Source: Deltaproteobacteria bacterium
GTDB lineage: Bacteria; Desulfobacterota; DSM-4660; Desulfatiglandales; Desulfatiglandaceae
Direction: 5' to 3'
Assembly: GCA_019307165.1 (NCBI GenBank)
Contig: JAFDKD010000463.1
Span: forward strand, 1 to 8,342
DNA: 8,342 nt
Part shown: in pieces, positions 1 through 6,541 of the stretch
Layout: each line of letters begins with the position of its first letter
Position numbering within the stretch: position 1 is the first letter of the stretch
Made by a program: the position numbers and the translations under genes
The notes under the pieces: generated by a model
What the model saw: the letters and a program-made list of their open reading frames with translations, nothing else
The model's database searches: none
Told to the model about the DNA's origin: nothing

Positions 1-22
1 CCGAGCGGCCCCGTCTTTTTTT
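1..22 (+). terminator. possible right half of a terminator, cut by window edge
   Basis: A GC-rich stretch (1-13) is followed by TC and then seven T residues (16-22), which looks like the 3' arm and T-tract of an intrinsic terminator. The matching 5' arm would lie before the window, so no hairpin can be shown. The remainder of 23-124 has no convincing gene or promoter. Confidence 0.22.
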
Positions 23-124
23 GTTTCATTCCTTGTCTATACGCTGTAACAAAAGTGCATTCCATGGGGTTAACTAAAAATCCGGGGCACTCGGGGCCCG
101 GGTTCTAAAAGGAGGATAAGGCGA

Positions 125-889
125 ATGTTTGATCTGACCGACAAAGTAGCGGTGATTACGGGTTCCACCCGCGGTATCGGCAGGGCCATAGCGAGGCAGA
201 TGGCGGTTCATGGCGCCAAAGTGGTCATTTCGAGCCGCAAGGCCGACGCGTGCGCCGCCGCAGCCGAAGAGATCAGCAGGGACGTTGCGTCGGGAACGGG
301 GGAGGCGGCGGCCATTCCCTGCAACATCACCCACCGGGAGCAGCTGCAAAACCTGGTGGATCGGAGTGTGGAGCGGTTCGGGCGGATCGACATCCTGGTC
401 TGCAACGCGGCCGTAAATGTCTTCTACGGGTCCATGGGGGCCATCCCCGACGATGCCTTCGATAAGACGCTTACCGCCAACGTGAAGTCGAATCACTGGC
501 TTTGTCAAATGGCGCTTCCGGGGATGGTAGAGAGAGGCGAAGGAGCGATTATCGTTATTTCTTCCATCGGCGGCCTGCGGGGGTCGGATGTGCTGGGGAC
601 CTACGGCCTCACCAAGGCCGCGGAAATGGCCCTGGTGCGGAACATTGCCGTGGAATACGGCCCCAAAAACATCCGGGCCAACACCATTGCGCCGGGCCTG
701 ATCCGGACGGATTTCTCCCGGGCCCTGTGGGAAAACGACGAATTCTGCAAACCGCGAATCGCGGTGACGCCGTTGCGGCGCATTGGAGAGCCCGAAGAGA
801 TCGCCGGGGCAGCCGTGTTCCTGGCATCCGATGCCGGAAGCTTCATGACCGGTCAGACATTGGTTGTCGACGGCGGTGTGACAATTTAG
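125..889 (+). CDS. classical short-chain dehydrogenase/reductase (SDR)
   Basis: A 254-residue NAD(P)-dependent oxidoreductase, the normal length of a classical SDR. The Rossmann cofactor motif TGSTRGIG is at residues 12-19 and the CNAA variant of NNAG at 93-96. The catalytic tetrad is Asn119, Ser147, Tyr160 and Lys164 (YGLTK), followed by IAPG at 188-191 and the C-terminal GQTLVVDGG. Strand 2 ends in SSRK (36-39), a basic pattern usually linked to NADPH preference; that preference is inferred. The ATG at 125 has a strong Shine-Dalgarno, GGAGG at 111-115. The closest look is to 3-oxoacyl-ACP reductase/DHRS4-type enzymes, but substrate cannot be assigned. It is first in line before the EthD/activase/dehydratase genes, 268 bases upstream of EthD, so co-transcription is possible but not shown. 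It might reduce a keto group to the hydroxyl later handled by the dehydratase; that is speculation. Confidence 0.95.
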   Translation: MFDLTDKVAVITGSTRGIGRAIARQMAVHGAKVVISSRKADACAAAAEEISRDVASGTGEAAAIPCNITHREQLQNLVDRSVERFGRIDILVCNAAVNVFYGSMGAIPDDAFDKTLTANVKSNHWLCQMALPGMVERGEGAIIVISSIGGLRGSDVLGTYGLTKAAEMALVRNIAVEYGPKNIRANTIAPGLIRTDFSRALWENDEFCKPRIAVTPLRRIGEPEEIAGAAVFLASDAGSFMTGQTLVVDGGVTI

Positions 890-1157
890 TTCCGTCTGGA
901 ACACTTTGTCCTCTGTGTCCGGATCTTTACTGTTATTTGGAAGGTTGGGTTAGTGGAATAATGGAATATTGGAATGCTGGAAAGCTGGAATATCAGCTCG
1001 GAAACCAGGTAATTGCCGGACTTTGAGCATCAAAATGCATGAAGCTAGCCGGCATCCATAACCCATTTTTCCATCATTCCATTATTCCAGGCGATTCTTC
1101 GGTACAGCCGGAGAGCACCGAGTTTTTCAGATAAGTTAGACAGGATGGAGGTGCAAC
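890..1157. other. intergenic gap between SDR and EthD genes
   Basis: These 268 bases hold no credible gene. The centre is occupied by the TGGAATA inverted repeat (954-1089, separate entry). The sequence from 890 to 953 shows nothing definite apart from one CTCTGTG (911-917), the complement of the CACAGAG unit that is repeated at 6314-6337. Bases 1090-1157 form the leader of the EthD gene and include its Shine-Dalgarno GGAGG at 1147-1151. Confidence 0.6.
954..1089. repeat. TGGAATA-type long inverted repeat (MITE/REP-like)
   Basis: The left arm starts at 954 with TGGAATAATGGAAT and continues as loose TGGAA units to about 990. The right arm (1063-1089) is its reverse complement, with 14 of 14 bases matching at the tips (954-967 against 1076-1089). 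Nested inside are AGCTG/CAGCT (983-987/994-998), TGCCGG/CCGGCA (1014-1019/1049-1054) and GCAT/ATGC (1027-1030/1035-1038). The whole segment could therefore fold as a multi-stem cruciform or RNA. It encodes nothing. It could be a non-autonomous mobile element, a transcript-end structure or both. No target-site duplication is evident. Confidence 0.7.
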
Positions 1158-1469
1158 ATGTACAAGGTCAGCGTCATGTATCCGAACAGCGAAGATGCGA
1201 GGTTCGACCACGAATACTATCGCACGGCACACATGGAACTCGTTCATAAACACCTTGCCCCCTTCGGTCTGGTCAAAACCGAGGTGGAGCGGGGGGTGTC
1301 GGGAGGCGGCGATGCGCCCGCGCCCTATATCGGCATCGGCAGTCTCTATTTCGATTCGCCCGACGGCTACGACCGGGGGTCCGCCGCGGCCGGGCCCGTG
1401 CTGCGGGGGGATATCCCCAATTTTACCAACGTGACCCCGGTGCGGCAGATCAGCGAAATACTGGAATAG
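1158..1469 (+). CDS. EthD family small protein (dimeric alpha+beta barrel)
   Basis: This 103-residue protein has EthD-family features: an N-terminal strand (YKVSVMYP), an F-D-x-x-Y-Y-x-x-H-M segment at residues 17-26, a central strand near YIGIGSLYF, and the C-terminal GDIPNFTNVTPVRQISEIL, typical of EthD reductase-like proteins. Length is normal for the family (about 100). The ATG at 1158 has GGAGG at 1147-1151, six bases upstream. EthD proteins are small ferredoxin-fold dimers named from an ether-degradation locus, and most have no proven reaction. The gene lies between the SDR and the activase, 152 bases before the activase, so it may act on the same substrate, for example in isomerisation, decarboxylation or binding. 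This is inferred from neighbourhood only. Confidence 0.85.
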   Translation: MYKVSVMYPNSEDARFDHEYYRTAHMELVHKHLAPFGLVKTEVERGVSGGGDAPAPYIGIGSLYFDSPDGYDRGSAAAGPVLRGDIPNFTNVTPVRQISEILE

Positions 1470-1522
1470 GGCCGGATGGAGGAGTTTTTTGGAAATTTGG
1501 CGGTTATCGGACAGCCTCCCGG

Positions 1523-1542
1523 CCCCCCTTTACAAAGGGGGG
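1523..1542. repeat. 9-bp perfect palindrome CCCCCCTTT/AAAGGGGGG
   Basis: CCCCCCTTT (1523-1531) and AAAGGGGGG (1534-1542) form a perfect 9-bp inverted repeat with a 2-base spacer. It lies 53 bases after the EthD stop. The spacer is too short for a normal RNA hairpin loop without opening a pair or two, and no T-tract follows, so it is a poor intrinsic terminator. It resembles short G/C-tract palindromes dispersed in environmental anaerobe genomes. Confidence 0.6.
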
Positions 1543-1552
1543 AGACTGCAAA

Positions 1553-1588
1553 GCAACCCGCAACCCTGAACCTTGAACCTTTGAACCC
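1553..1588. repeat. tandem heptad repeat in activase leader
   Basis: Five near-contiguous 7-base units occur here: GCAACCC (1553-1559), GCAACCC (1560-1566), TGAACCT (1567-1573), TGAACCT (1574-1580), one extra T, then TGAACCC (1582-1588). The array ends 33 bases before the activase start. The 7-base period is not a coding period here, and no reading frame spans it credibly. Confidence 0.65.
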
Positions 1589-1621
1589 TACGAAGTTACA
1601 CAAGAGGGTGTATCGAGAAAG

Positions 1622-2455
1622 ATGGAACAAAAAATTACCAAAGAGGCGGCGGTCGGCGTCGATATCGGGTCTCTGACGGCCAAGAGCGTGGTCGTGGATC
1701 GAGACCGGAGGATCGTGTCGTATCACGTGGTGCAGGGGACCATCGTTGACGAGCAGGCGGCCGTCGCATCCCTGGATCGGGCCCTGCGCGACGCCGGGCT
1801 GGAAAAAGAACAAATCGGGTTCCTGGTGACAACGGGGTATGGCCGGACCATGGTCGATTTCGGCGACAAGAATATCACCGAGATCAGCTGCCATGCCCGT
1901 GGGGCGAACTTCCTGATGCCGGATGCCCGTACGGTCATCGACATCGGCGGTCAGGACAGCAAGGTGATTGCCATGGACCCGTCAGGAAAGGTAGCCAATT
2001 TTTCCATGAACGACAAGTGCGCCGCGGGCACGGGCCGGTTTATCGAGGTCATGGCCCATGCCCTGGATGTACCGCTGGACAGGATGGGGAGCTTGTCCCT
2101 CACATCCGACGACCCGGCAGCCATCAGCAGCATGTGCACGGTGTTTGCCGAATCGGAGGTCATATCGTTAAGTGCCAAAGGGCGCTCGAAACCGGACATC
2201 ATTGCCGGTATTCACGAGGCCATCGGCCGCCGTATGAAATCCCTGGCCAATCATGTGGGTCTTGCCGCCCCCGTGCTCATGAGCGGCGGCGTGGCCAAGA
2301 ACGCGGGCGTGGTCCGGGTCCTGGAGAGACTGCTGGGGACCCCGATCGCCGTGCCGGAGGAGCCTCAGATCGTCGGCGCCCTGGGTGCGGCCCTGTATGC
2401 GCTGGACGAAATCGAAAAGGAACGGGTAAAGGAAAGGCGACACAATGACGAATAA
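1622..2455 (+). CDS. 2-hydroxyacyl-CoA dehydratase/benzoyl-CoA reductase activase (BcrA/BadF/HgdC family)
   Basis: This 277-residue ASKHA-fold ATPase uses ATP hydrolysis to push a low-potential electron from a [4Fe-4S] cluster into its partner enzyme ('archerase'). Phosphate-1 loop DIGSLTAK is at 14-21, TGYGR at 71-75, phosphate-2 loop DIGGQDSK at 107-114, and adenosine motif SGGVAKN at 221-227. The two cysteines that bridge the cluster across the homodimer are Cys133 (NDKCAAGTGRF) and Cys172 (SMCTVFAESE). Length is close to HgdC (about 260). It is intact and ends by overlapping the next gene by 11 bases, so translation is likely coupled. The start at 1622 has only a weak AGAGGG at 1603-1608. 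Only one activase is present, which favours a homodimer as in dehydratases rather than the paired BcrA/BcrD subunits of benzoyl-CoA reductase. A second subunit elsewhere in the genome cannot be excluded. Confidence 0.93.
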   Translation: MEQKITKEAAVGVDIGSLTAKSVVVDRDRRIVSYHVVQGTIVDEQAAVASLDRALRDAGLEKEQIGFLVTTGYGRTMVDFGDKNITEISCHARGANFLMPDARTVIDIGGQDSKVIAMDPSGKVANFSMNDKCAAGTGRFIEVMAHALDVPLDRMGSLSLTSDDPAAISSMCTVFAESEVISLSAKGRSKPDIIAGIHEAIGRRMKSLANHVGLAAPVLMSGGVAKNAGVVRVLERLLGTPIAVPEEPQIVGALGAALYALDEIEKERVKERRHNDE

Positions 2456-3590
2456 CGCGCTCGATCAGGTCATCGATCGGTTCCGGGAGGTCTCGGACCG
2501 GCCTTACGAATGGTTGCGGCAATGGAAAAAGGACCATAACGCAAAAATTGCCGGGTGCAGCCCCATGCATTTCCCCGAGGAACTGGTTCACGCGTCGGGG
2601 ATGCTGCCTGTCGTGCTTCAGGAGACGGAAGAGACCGTCACCGAAGGGTTTTCCCGCGTGCATTCCTTTTTCTGCGGCATCACGCGGAACGTACTCGATC
2701 TGGCCGCAAAGGGGAAACTGGACGTTTTCGACAACGTGCTTTACAGCAACATCTGCATCCAGAACACGAACGCGGCCCTGTCTCTCAAGCAGATTCTGCC
2801 CAAGGGGCGCGTGGCTTACGTGCAGCTTCCCACCAGCCTCACCCGGAAAACCGCGATGGATGACGCCCTGATGGAGCTGGAAAGGACAAAGGCGACCCTG
2901 GCGGAAATGTCGGGTCGCACGATTGAGGACGAGGCCATAAACCACAGCATTGCTGTGTATAACCGGCATCGGGCCCTGTTGAGGAAACTGCACAAAACGT
3001 GCGGCGCGAACCCGGATCGACTGTCATTCAGCACAAGACAGGCCATTATCCGATCGGGCATGGTCATGCCGCGGGAGGCGCATACGGGCCTTCTGGAACA
3101 ACTCCTGGAGAGCTTGGAAGGCATCGAGCCCCGGGCTTCCGGTGGAAAGCGTCTCTTTTTGTCCGGGCATCTCTGCCAGGCGCCGAAATCCGAAATTCTG
3201 GACCTTATCGAAGGCGTGGGCGGGCGCATCGTGGATGACGATCTGTATACCGGGTACCGTTACTATGCCCTTGACGCGGAAACGGGCGGGGACCCCATGG
3301 AGAGCCTTGCCGCGCGCTCCCTGGACACATCCATACCGGTCCCCACCAGAAGCGATGGGAAAATTCGATGGGACAAGTACATCCTGGACAGGGCGCGAGA
3401 GAGCCGGTCGGAAGGGGTGGTGGTTTTGCTCGCCAAGTACTGCGAGCCCCATCTCTTTTCATATCCGTTTATCAAAAAAACGCTGGCGGACGCGGGCATG
3501 CCTCATATCATGATCGAAACCGAGCATGAGGCGATGTCCCTTGAGGGGGTTAAGACGCGGTTGCAGGCGTTTATGGAAATGCTCACTTAG
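2445..3590 (+). CDS. 2-hydroxyacyl-CoA dehydratase family subunit, HgdB/BcrB-BcrC-like
   Basis: This 381-residue protein belongs to the HGD-D family, whose members carry a [4Fe-4S] cluster and accept the activase's electron to reduce or dehydrate a CoA thioester. Length equals that of HgdB (about 380). Three cysteines fit the cluster ligands: Cys77 (SFFCGITRN), Cys104 (YSNICIQN) and Cys333 (AKYCEPH). The C-terminal block from KYCEP through YPFIKKTLADAGMPHI to TRLQAFMEML is characteristic. The ATG at 2445 lies inside the activase gene with GGAAAGG at 2431-2437 as Shine-Dalgarno, so the two genes are translationally coupled. The frame is intact end to end. The downstream HgdA-like gene (63-base gap) should supply the other half of the heterodimer. 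Dehydratase, ring reductase and double-cubane-type reductase remain open; the presence of two different subunits argues against the homodimeric double-cubane class. Confidence 0.92.
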   Translation: MTNNALDQVIDRFREVSDRPYEWLRQWKKDHNAKIAGCSPMHFPEELVHASGMLPVVLQETEETVTEGFSRVHSFFCGITRNVLDLAAKGKLDVFDNVLYSNICIQNTNAALSLKQILPKGRVAYVQLPTSLTRKTAMDDALMELERTKATLAEMSGRTIEDEAINHSIAVYNRHRALLRKLHKTCGANPDRLSFSTRQAIIRSGMVMPREAHTGLLEQLLESLEGIEPRASGGKRLFLSGHLCQAPKSEILDLIEGVGGRIVDDDLYTGYRYYALDAETGGDPMESLAARSLDTSIPVPTRSDGKIRWDKYILDRARESRSEGVVVLLAKYCEPHLFSYPFIKKTLADAGMPHIMIETEHEAMSLEGVKTRLQAFMEMLT

Positions 3591-3641
3591 TTTCCGTTTT
3601 AATTTGCAATCTGAGACAGAGTTCGCGGGATGGGCATTGAA

Positions 3642-3646
3642 AGGGG
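3642..3646 (+). promoter_or_regulatory. Shine-Dalgarno that decides the start of the HgdA-like gene
   Basis: AGGGG within GAAAGGGGA lies seven bases before the ATG at 3654. The in-frame ATG at 3630 has only a poor match upstream (GTTCGCGGG), and its eight extra residues do not look conserved. The ATG at 3654 (MENQVIGPN) is therefore preferred. Confidence 0.55.
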
Positions 3647-3653
3647 AAACGAA

Positions 3654-4818
3654 ATGGAAAATCAAGTCATAGGACCGAATCTGCTGAAGAGCGTCTCGCG
3701 GATCGGCCAAATGATGAGGGCGTCTTTCGTGGACATCAAGCGACAGGCGGCTGAAGGGAAAAAGGTCGTATGGGCCAACGGGCTCCCCGCCTTTCTTCCT
3801 TCTGCCGGACGCCTGCTCCTACGCGCGCAGCTTCACGGGTGCGGCCCTCTTGGCCAACGGGGACGCCCGGTTGGAGCCGTCTCTGGACGAAGACCGTTAT
3901 ATCATGCCGAAACCGGATATGTACATCAACGTGCCCGGGGGCGGCTGCGGCACGGGCAGGCTCTGGGGCGACACGGTGTCCACCATATGCGACGTGCCCG
4001 TCGTCCATTTGGAACCCCGGTTCAATTGGGACACATGGGACGTAGAGGACAACATTCAGGACTTCATCCGCCAGGAGGAGGAGTTGATCGACATCCTTGA
4101 GGAGATCACCGGCCGGCCCTACGACTGGGACCTGCTGAAATCGGTGTTTGAAGAGGTCAAACGGGCCATTACCCTGAGGCAGGAGATAATGGACATCTGC
4201 CGGTCCATACCTGCGCCGGCCAGTTTTTTCGATATGGTGGCCAGCATCGGCCCTGTTTGTCACCTGGTCGGCCTGCCCGGCACCGGGGATCTCCTGCAAG
4301 AGATGAAGGACGAAGTGCGGGAGCGGGTGGCGGCGGGCACGGGGTCCGTTCCCGAGGAAAAATACCGGCTCTACTGGGACGGCATTATGACGTGGCCCCG
4401 GCTCGGCGTGCTGTCCAGGAAATTCGCGACCCTGGGCGCCTGTGTGATTGCCGGCCCGTACAGCCATATGATCTTTCTGCCGAGGGCGGACAAGATAGAC
4501 CCCGATCGCCCCCTGGAGAGCATCGCCTATAATCTTTGCGACACAACCCTCAACTACGATTACGACCACCGGGTGAAGGTCCTTGCCGAATTCTGCCGGG
4601 GCTATTCCATTGACGGCATGATCATGAGCGAGACACAGACGTGCAGGGGAATCAACAGCCATACCTTTGCGGTCATGGAGGGCGTGGGCAAGGCCCTGGA
4701 TGTGCCGGCGGTGGTCATCGGCGGGGACTCGTGCGATCCCAGGTTTTACAGCGACGCCCAGGTGGATACCCGCCTCCAGGCGCTTCTGGAAACCATTGAC
4801 GCAAAGCGGAGAACTTAG
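3654..4818 (+). pseudogene. 2-hydroxyacyl-CoA dehydratase HgdA-like subunit, frameshifted with internal loss
   Basis: The N-terminal part (3654 to about 3794, 47 residues ending near WANGLPAF) reads in one frame. The rest, from about 3799 (LLPDACSYARSFTG) to the TAG at 4816-4818, reads in another. Both parts clearly belong to one HGD-D protein, the HgdA side of the pair: it ends GDSCDPRFYSDAQVDTR. Three cluster cysteines survive: the codon at 3814 (DACSYAR), 3946 (GGGCGTG) and 4642 (ETQTCRG). In family members, including the neighbour at 2445, roughly 30-45 residues separate the WANG-like strand from the first ligand cysteine. Here almost none do, so this is not a simple one-base slip: a segment of perhaps 90-135 bases, not a multiple of three, appears lost. 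As written it cannot give a full subunit, and the cluster enzyme would lack its partner. Real deletion or assembly error are both possible. The first catalytic gene lies 63 bases upstream. Confidence 0.85.
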
Positions 4819-6203
4819 AAGTAATACGCCGCCCAGACAAACGCGCTGTTGGAGGCCCTCATGGTCAGGTCCGTGCCCGGTATCTCGATGCCCCCGTATT
4901 CGGTCCCCTTGGCGCCGTAGACAAAATTGCCGCCGAATGTGATCTGAACGTCTTGGAGCATGTCCCAGACGGCCCGGGGTTGAAGTACGCCGGAAGGGGC
5001 GCCGAGGTTGTTGATGACGCTCATGTAGACATTGAAAAGCGGGTGGACTTCCAACCGGATATGCCCGCTCAGATAGGGCCTGCCCAGGGTGAACAACTCG
5101 CCCCGTGCCAGCCGTTCCAACACGTTCGGATCGGACAGCACGGCCAGGTAGTCATCCCCGCCAAGCCCGTTGTAGTAGAACTCCAGAAACCCGTAGAGGT
5201 TTTTCCCCCACCATACCCACGAATAGTCCATGTTGGCCACAAAGGATAAATAGCTGTCTTTTCGATAGCCCCTGTCCAGAAGGGTCAGGGTGGCGTCCAG
5301 CCGCCATGCCGTGCTTCCCAGGTATCCGGCGCTTCCCAGGCCCACCACCGTGTCGCTGTAGTGCCTGGCCCCCATCACGTCGAATTCCACAGACCCCGAT
5401 GCAAAATGGAGTTTGCCGGCAAGGGAGTTCCGGTCGATACCGGTGTTTCCCGTGTCGGGATCGCGCCTGGCAACGTAGAGCAGATGCAGGTCTCCCAGGG
5501 GGCCTGCCGGGAACTGGGCGGAGATCATGTCGTCTCCTATCTTGTACTCCCGCTCGATGTCCGTGGGCGCAAAAGGGTTGAAGAGATCCATGGGGTTGAA
5601 TATGAGGCCGTTTCCCCAGGTGACGGCCTGACGTCCGATGGTAAAGGCGCCCCATTCGGGCATCAGGGTGAAGGCGAGTCTGTCCAGTCGGTGGTACAGG
5701 ACATGCCTGTCCCCTTCGGAGATGATGCTGCTCAGGTTCAGGAGTCTTCGGTCATCGTTCAGGGGTGCTCTGAACAGGATGATGTCGCCCGGCAGGTCAG
5801 GCAATGCCCCCTGTAATTGGTTGCCCTTTTCAATGGTGTCCCCGGCCGAATATATGATTTCGTAGTGGGTTTCGAAATAGCCCCAGTCACCGAACAGCAG
5901 CCCGCCTTTCAGACGGCCTTCGAGGCTGCCGTCATAATCGGTCCCGGTGCCGTTAAGTCCGTAGATCGAATCCTTATCCGGCTTGAGCGCGTAGCCCCTG
6001 GCCTTCAAGTGTCCTCCCCACTCCGGCATGATGCTGTCCCGCCAACCGGGGGATGAACCGGCATCCTGTGACGTGGTTTGGGGGAGGGGTCCCGGCGTGT
6101 CGGACGCTGCCGAGGCGCTTCCGCACTCGGTTGCGCCCATGAGACCTATGACAGCCAGAACAGTCCAGGAGGTCCTTATGATTTTTTCAAAGGGTAAGCG
6201 CAT
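4815..6203 (-). CDS. predicted outer-membrane beta-barrel protein
   Basis: From the ATG at 6203 this is 462 residues. It begins with a signal peptide: MRLPFEKIIR, a hydrophobic core WTVLAVIGLMG, and probable cleavage after GSASA. The rest is rich in alternating, aromatic amphipathic strands and ends in AYYF, the C-terminal Phe recognised by the BAM machinery. A GRQAVTWGNGLIFNPMDLF segment in the middle matches a motif I associate with uncharacterised DUF1302-like barrel proteins of deltaproteobacteria; this recall is unverified. The open frame reaches back to a GTG at 6251, but those 16 extra residues are charged and would bury the signal peptide, so 6203 is preferred, although no good Shine-Dalgarno is visible for either. 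It lies downstream of the ABC transporter genes on the same strand and may be their outer-membrane partner or cargo. Its stop overlaps the stop of the converging dehydratase gene. Function is not established. Confidence 0.8.
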   Translation of the reverse strand: MRLPFEKIIRTSWTVLAVIGLMGATECGSASAASDTPGPLPQTTSQDAGSSPGWRDSIMPEWGGHLKARGYALKPDKDSIYGLNGTGTDYDGSLEGRLKGGLLFGDWGYFETHYEIIYSAGDTIEKGNQLQGALPDLPGDIILFRAPLNDDRRLLNLSSIISEGDRHVLYHRLDRLAFTLMPEWGAFTIGRQAVTWGNGLIFNPMDLFNPFAPTDIEREYKIGDDMISAQFPAGPLGDLHLLYVARRDPDTGNTGIDRNSLAGKLHFASGSVEFDVMGARHYSDTVVGLGSAGYLGSTAWRLDATLTLLDRGYRKDSYLSFVANMDYSWVWWGKNLYGFLEFYYNGLGGDDYLAVLSDPNVLERLARGELFTLGRPYLSGHIRLEVHPLFNVYMSVINNLGAPSGVLQPRAVWDMLQDVQITFGGNFVYGAKGTEYGGIEIPGTDLTMRASNSAFVWAAYYF

Positions 6204-6313
6204 GAAGTACGTATGAGGAATATCGAACGGCCGATCGTTTTCGAAATTCACGGCGTGCTGTCGCGCCGAATTGCTGCTGCGCAGTTGAAAGCATTAAGGC
6301 CGCGAAAGTATCA

Positions 6314-6337
6314 CACAGAGCCACAGAGTCCACAGAG
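6314..6337. repeat. CACAGAG triple repeat
   Basis: Three exact copies of CACAGAG start at 6314, 6322 and 6331, with spacers of 1 and 2 bases. The unit also occurs once in complement at 911-917. No coding or known regulatory role can be read from it. Confidence 0.65.
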
Positions 6338-6353
6338 GGATAAAGGAATCAAC

Positions 6354-6474
6354 TGAGTGAACTGGATGGAGTGATCTAAAGTTGTGGAGGAGCTTTGCTC
6401 ATCAATCTTATTGAATGTCAAACAATTCCTTAACTTTAGTCACTCTAGTCACTTTAGATCACTTTAGGCACTCA
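6354..6474. repeat. TCACTTTAG-type inverted repeat with inner hairpins
   Basis: A 13-bp perfect inverted repeat (AGTGATCTAAAGT at 6370-6382 against 6451-6463) is flanked by TGAGTG/CACTCA (6354-6359/6469-6474). The right arm is a direct array of ACTTTAGTC-like units of 9-10 bases (6434-6474), so several pairings are possible, including TAAAGTT (6377-6383) with AACTTTA (6432-6438). Inside are GAGC-TTT-GCTC (6390-6400) and TCAAT-CTT-ATTGA (6402-6414). The layout parallels the 954-1089 element with a different unit. Confidence 0.7.
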
Positions 6475-6541
6475 CGGGACTTGATCATTCCACCGCCCCT
6501 ATGGGAATGGCCAAAAAACCGTGTCTTCAGGGACCGGAGGT

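Larger units (their letters stand above)
6252..6541. other. intergenic gap between ABC ATPase and outer-membrane gene
   Basis: About 290 bases without a credible gene. Bases 6314-6474 hold two repeat types (separate entries). Near the barrel gene, CGGCG/CGCCG (6251-6255/6264-6268) can form a small stem. No intrinsic terminator with a clear T-tract follows the ATPase; six T residues occur on the minus strand near 6515-6520 but without a convincing stem. Confidence 0.5.

Noticed and set aside
74..904. 276-residue open frame on the minus strand opposite the SDR gene
   Set aside because: It is the mirror of a strongly conserved SDR, shows no recognisable motifs, and has the low-complexity His/Gly/Pro/Arg composition of a GC-rich shadow frame.
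502..1026. 174-residue plus-strand frame running into the TGGAATA repeat
   Set aside because: It overlaps the SDR in another frame and its tail is a translation of the repeat itself.
1523..1542. Intrinsic terminator after EthD
   Set aside because: The 2-base spacer and absence of a T-tract on the plus strand make it a poor terminator.
1553..1588. CRISPR array
   Set aside because: Units are 7 bases and contiguous, with no spacers and no cas genes. The same applies to the arrays at 6314 and 6434.
2277..2993. 238-residue minus-strand frame across the activase/HgdB-like junction
   Set aside because: It lies opposite two intact, motif-rich genes and has no recognisable domain.
3780..3815. Programmed ribosomal frameshift to join the two HgdA-like frames
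   Set aside because: No slippery heptamer or downstream pseudoknot is apparent, and frameshifting could not supply the missing residues.
3736..4662. 308-residue minus-strand frame opposite the HgdA-like gene
   Set aside because: The plus strand carries clear family motifs and ligand cysteines, and the minus frame looks like a shadow with no family features.
3850..4818. A complete shorter HgdA-like protein starting at TTG 3850 or ATG 3904
   Set aside because: It would lack the N-terminal domain and the first cluster cysteine (codon at 3814), and no Shine-Dalgarno precedes it. It is a fragment of the broken gene.
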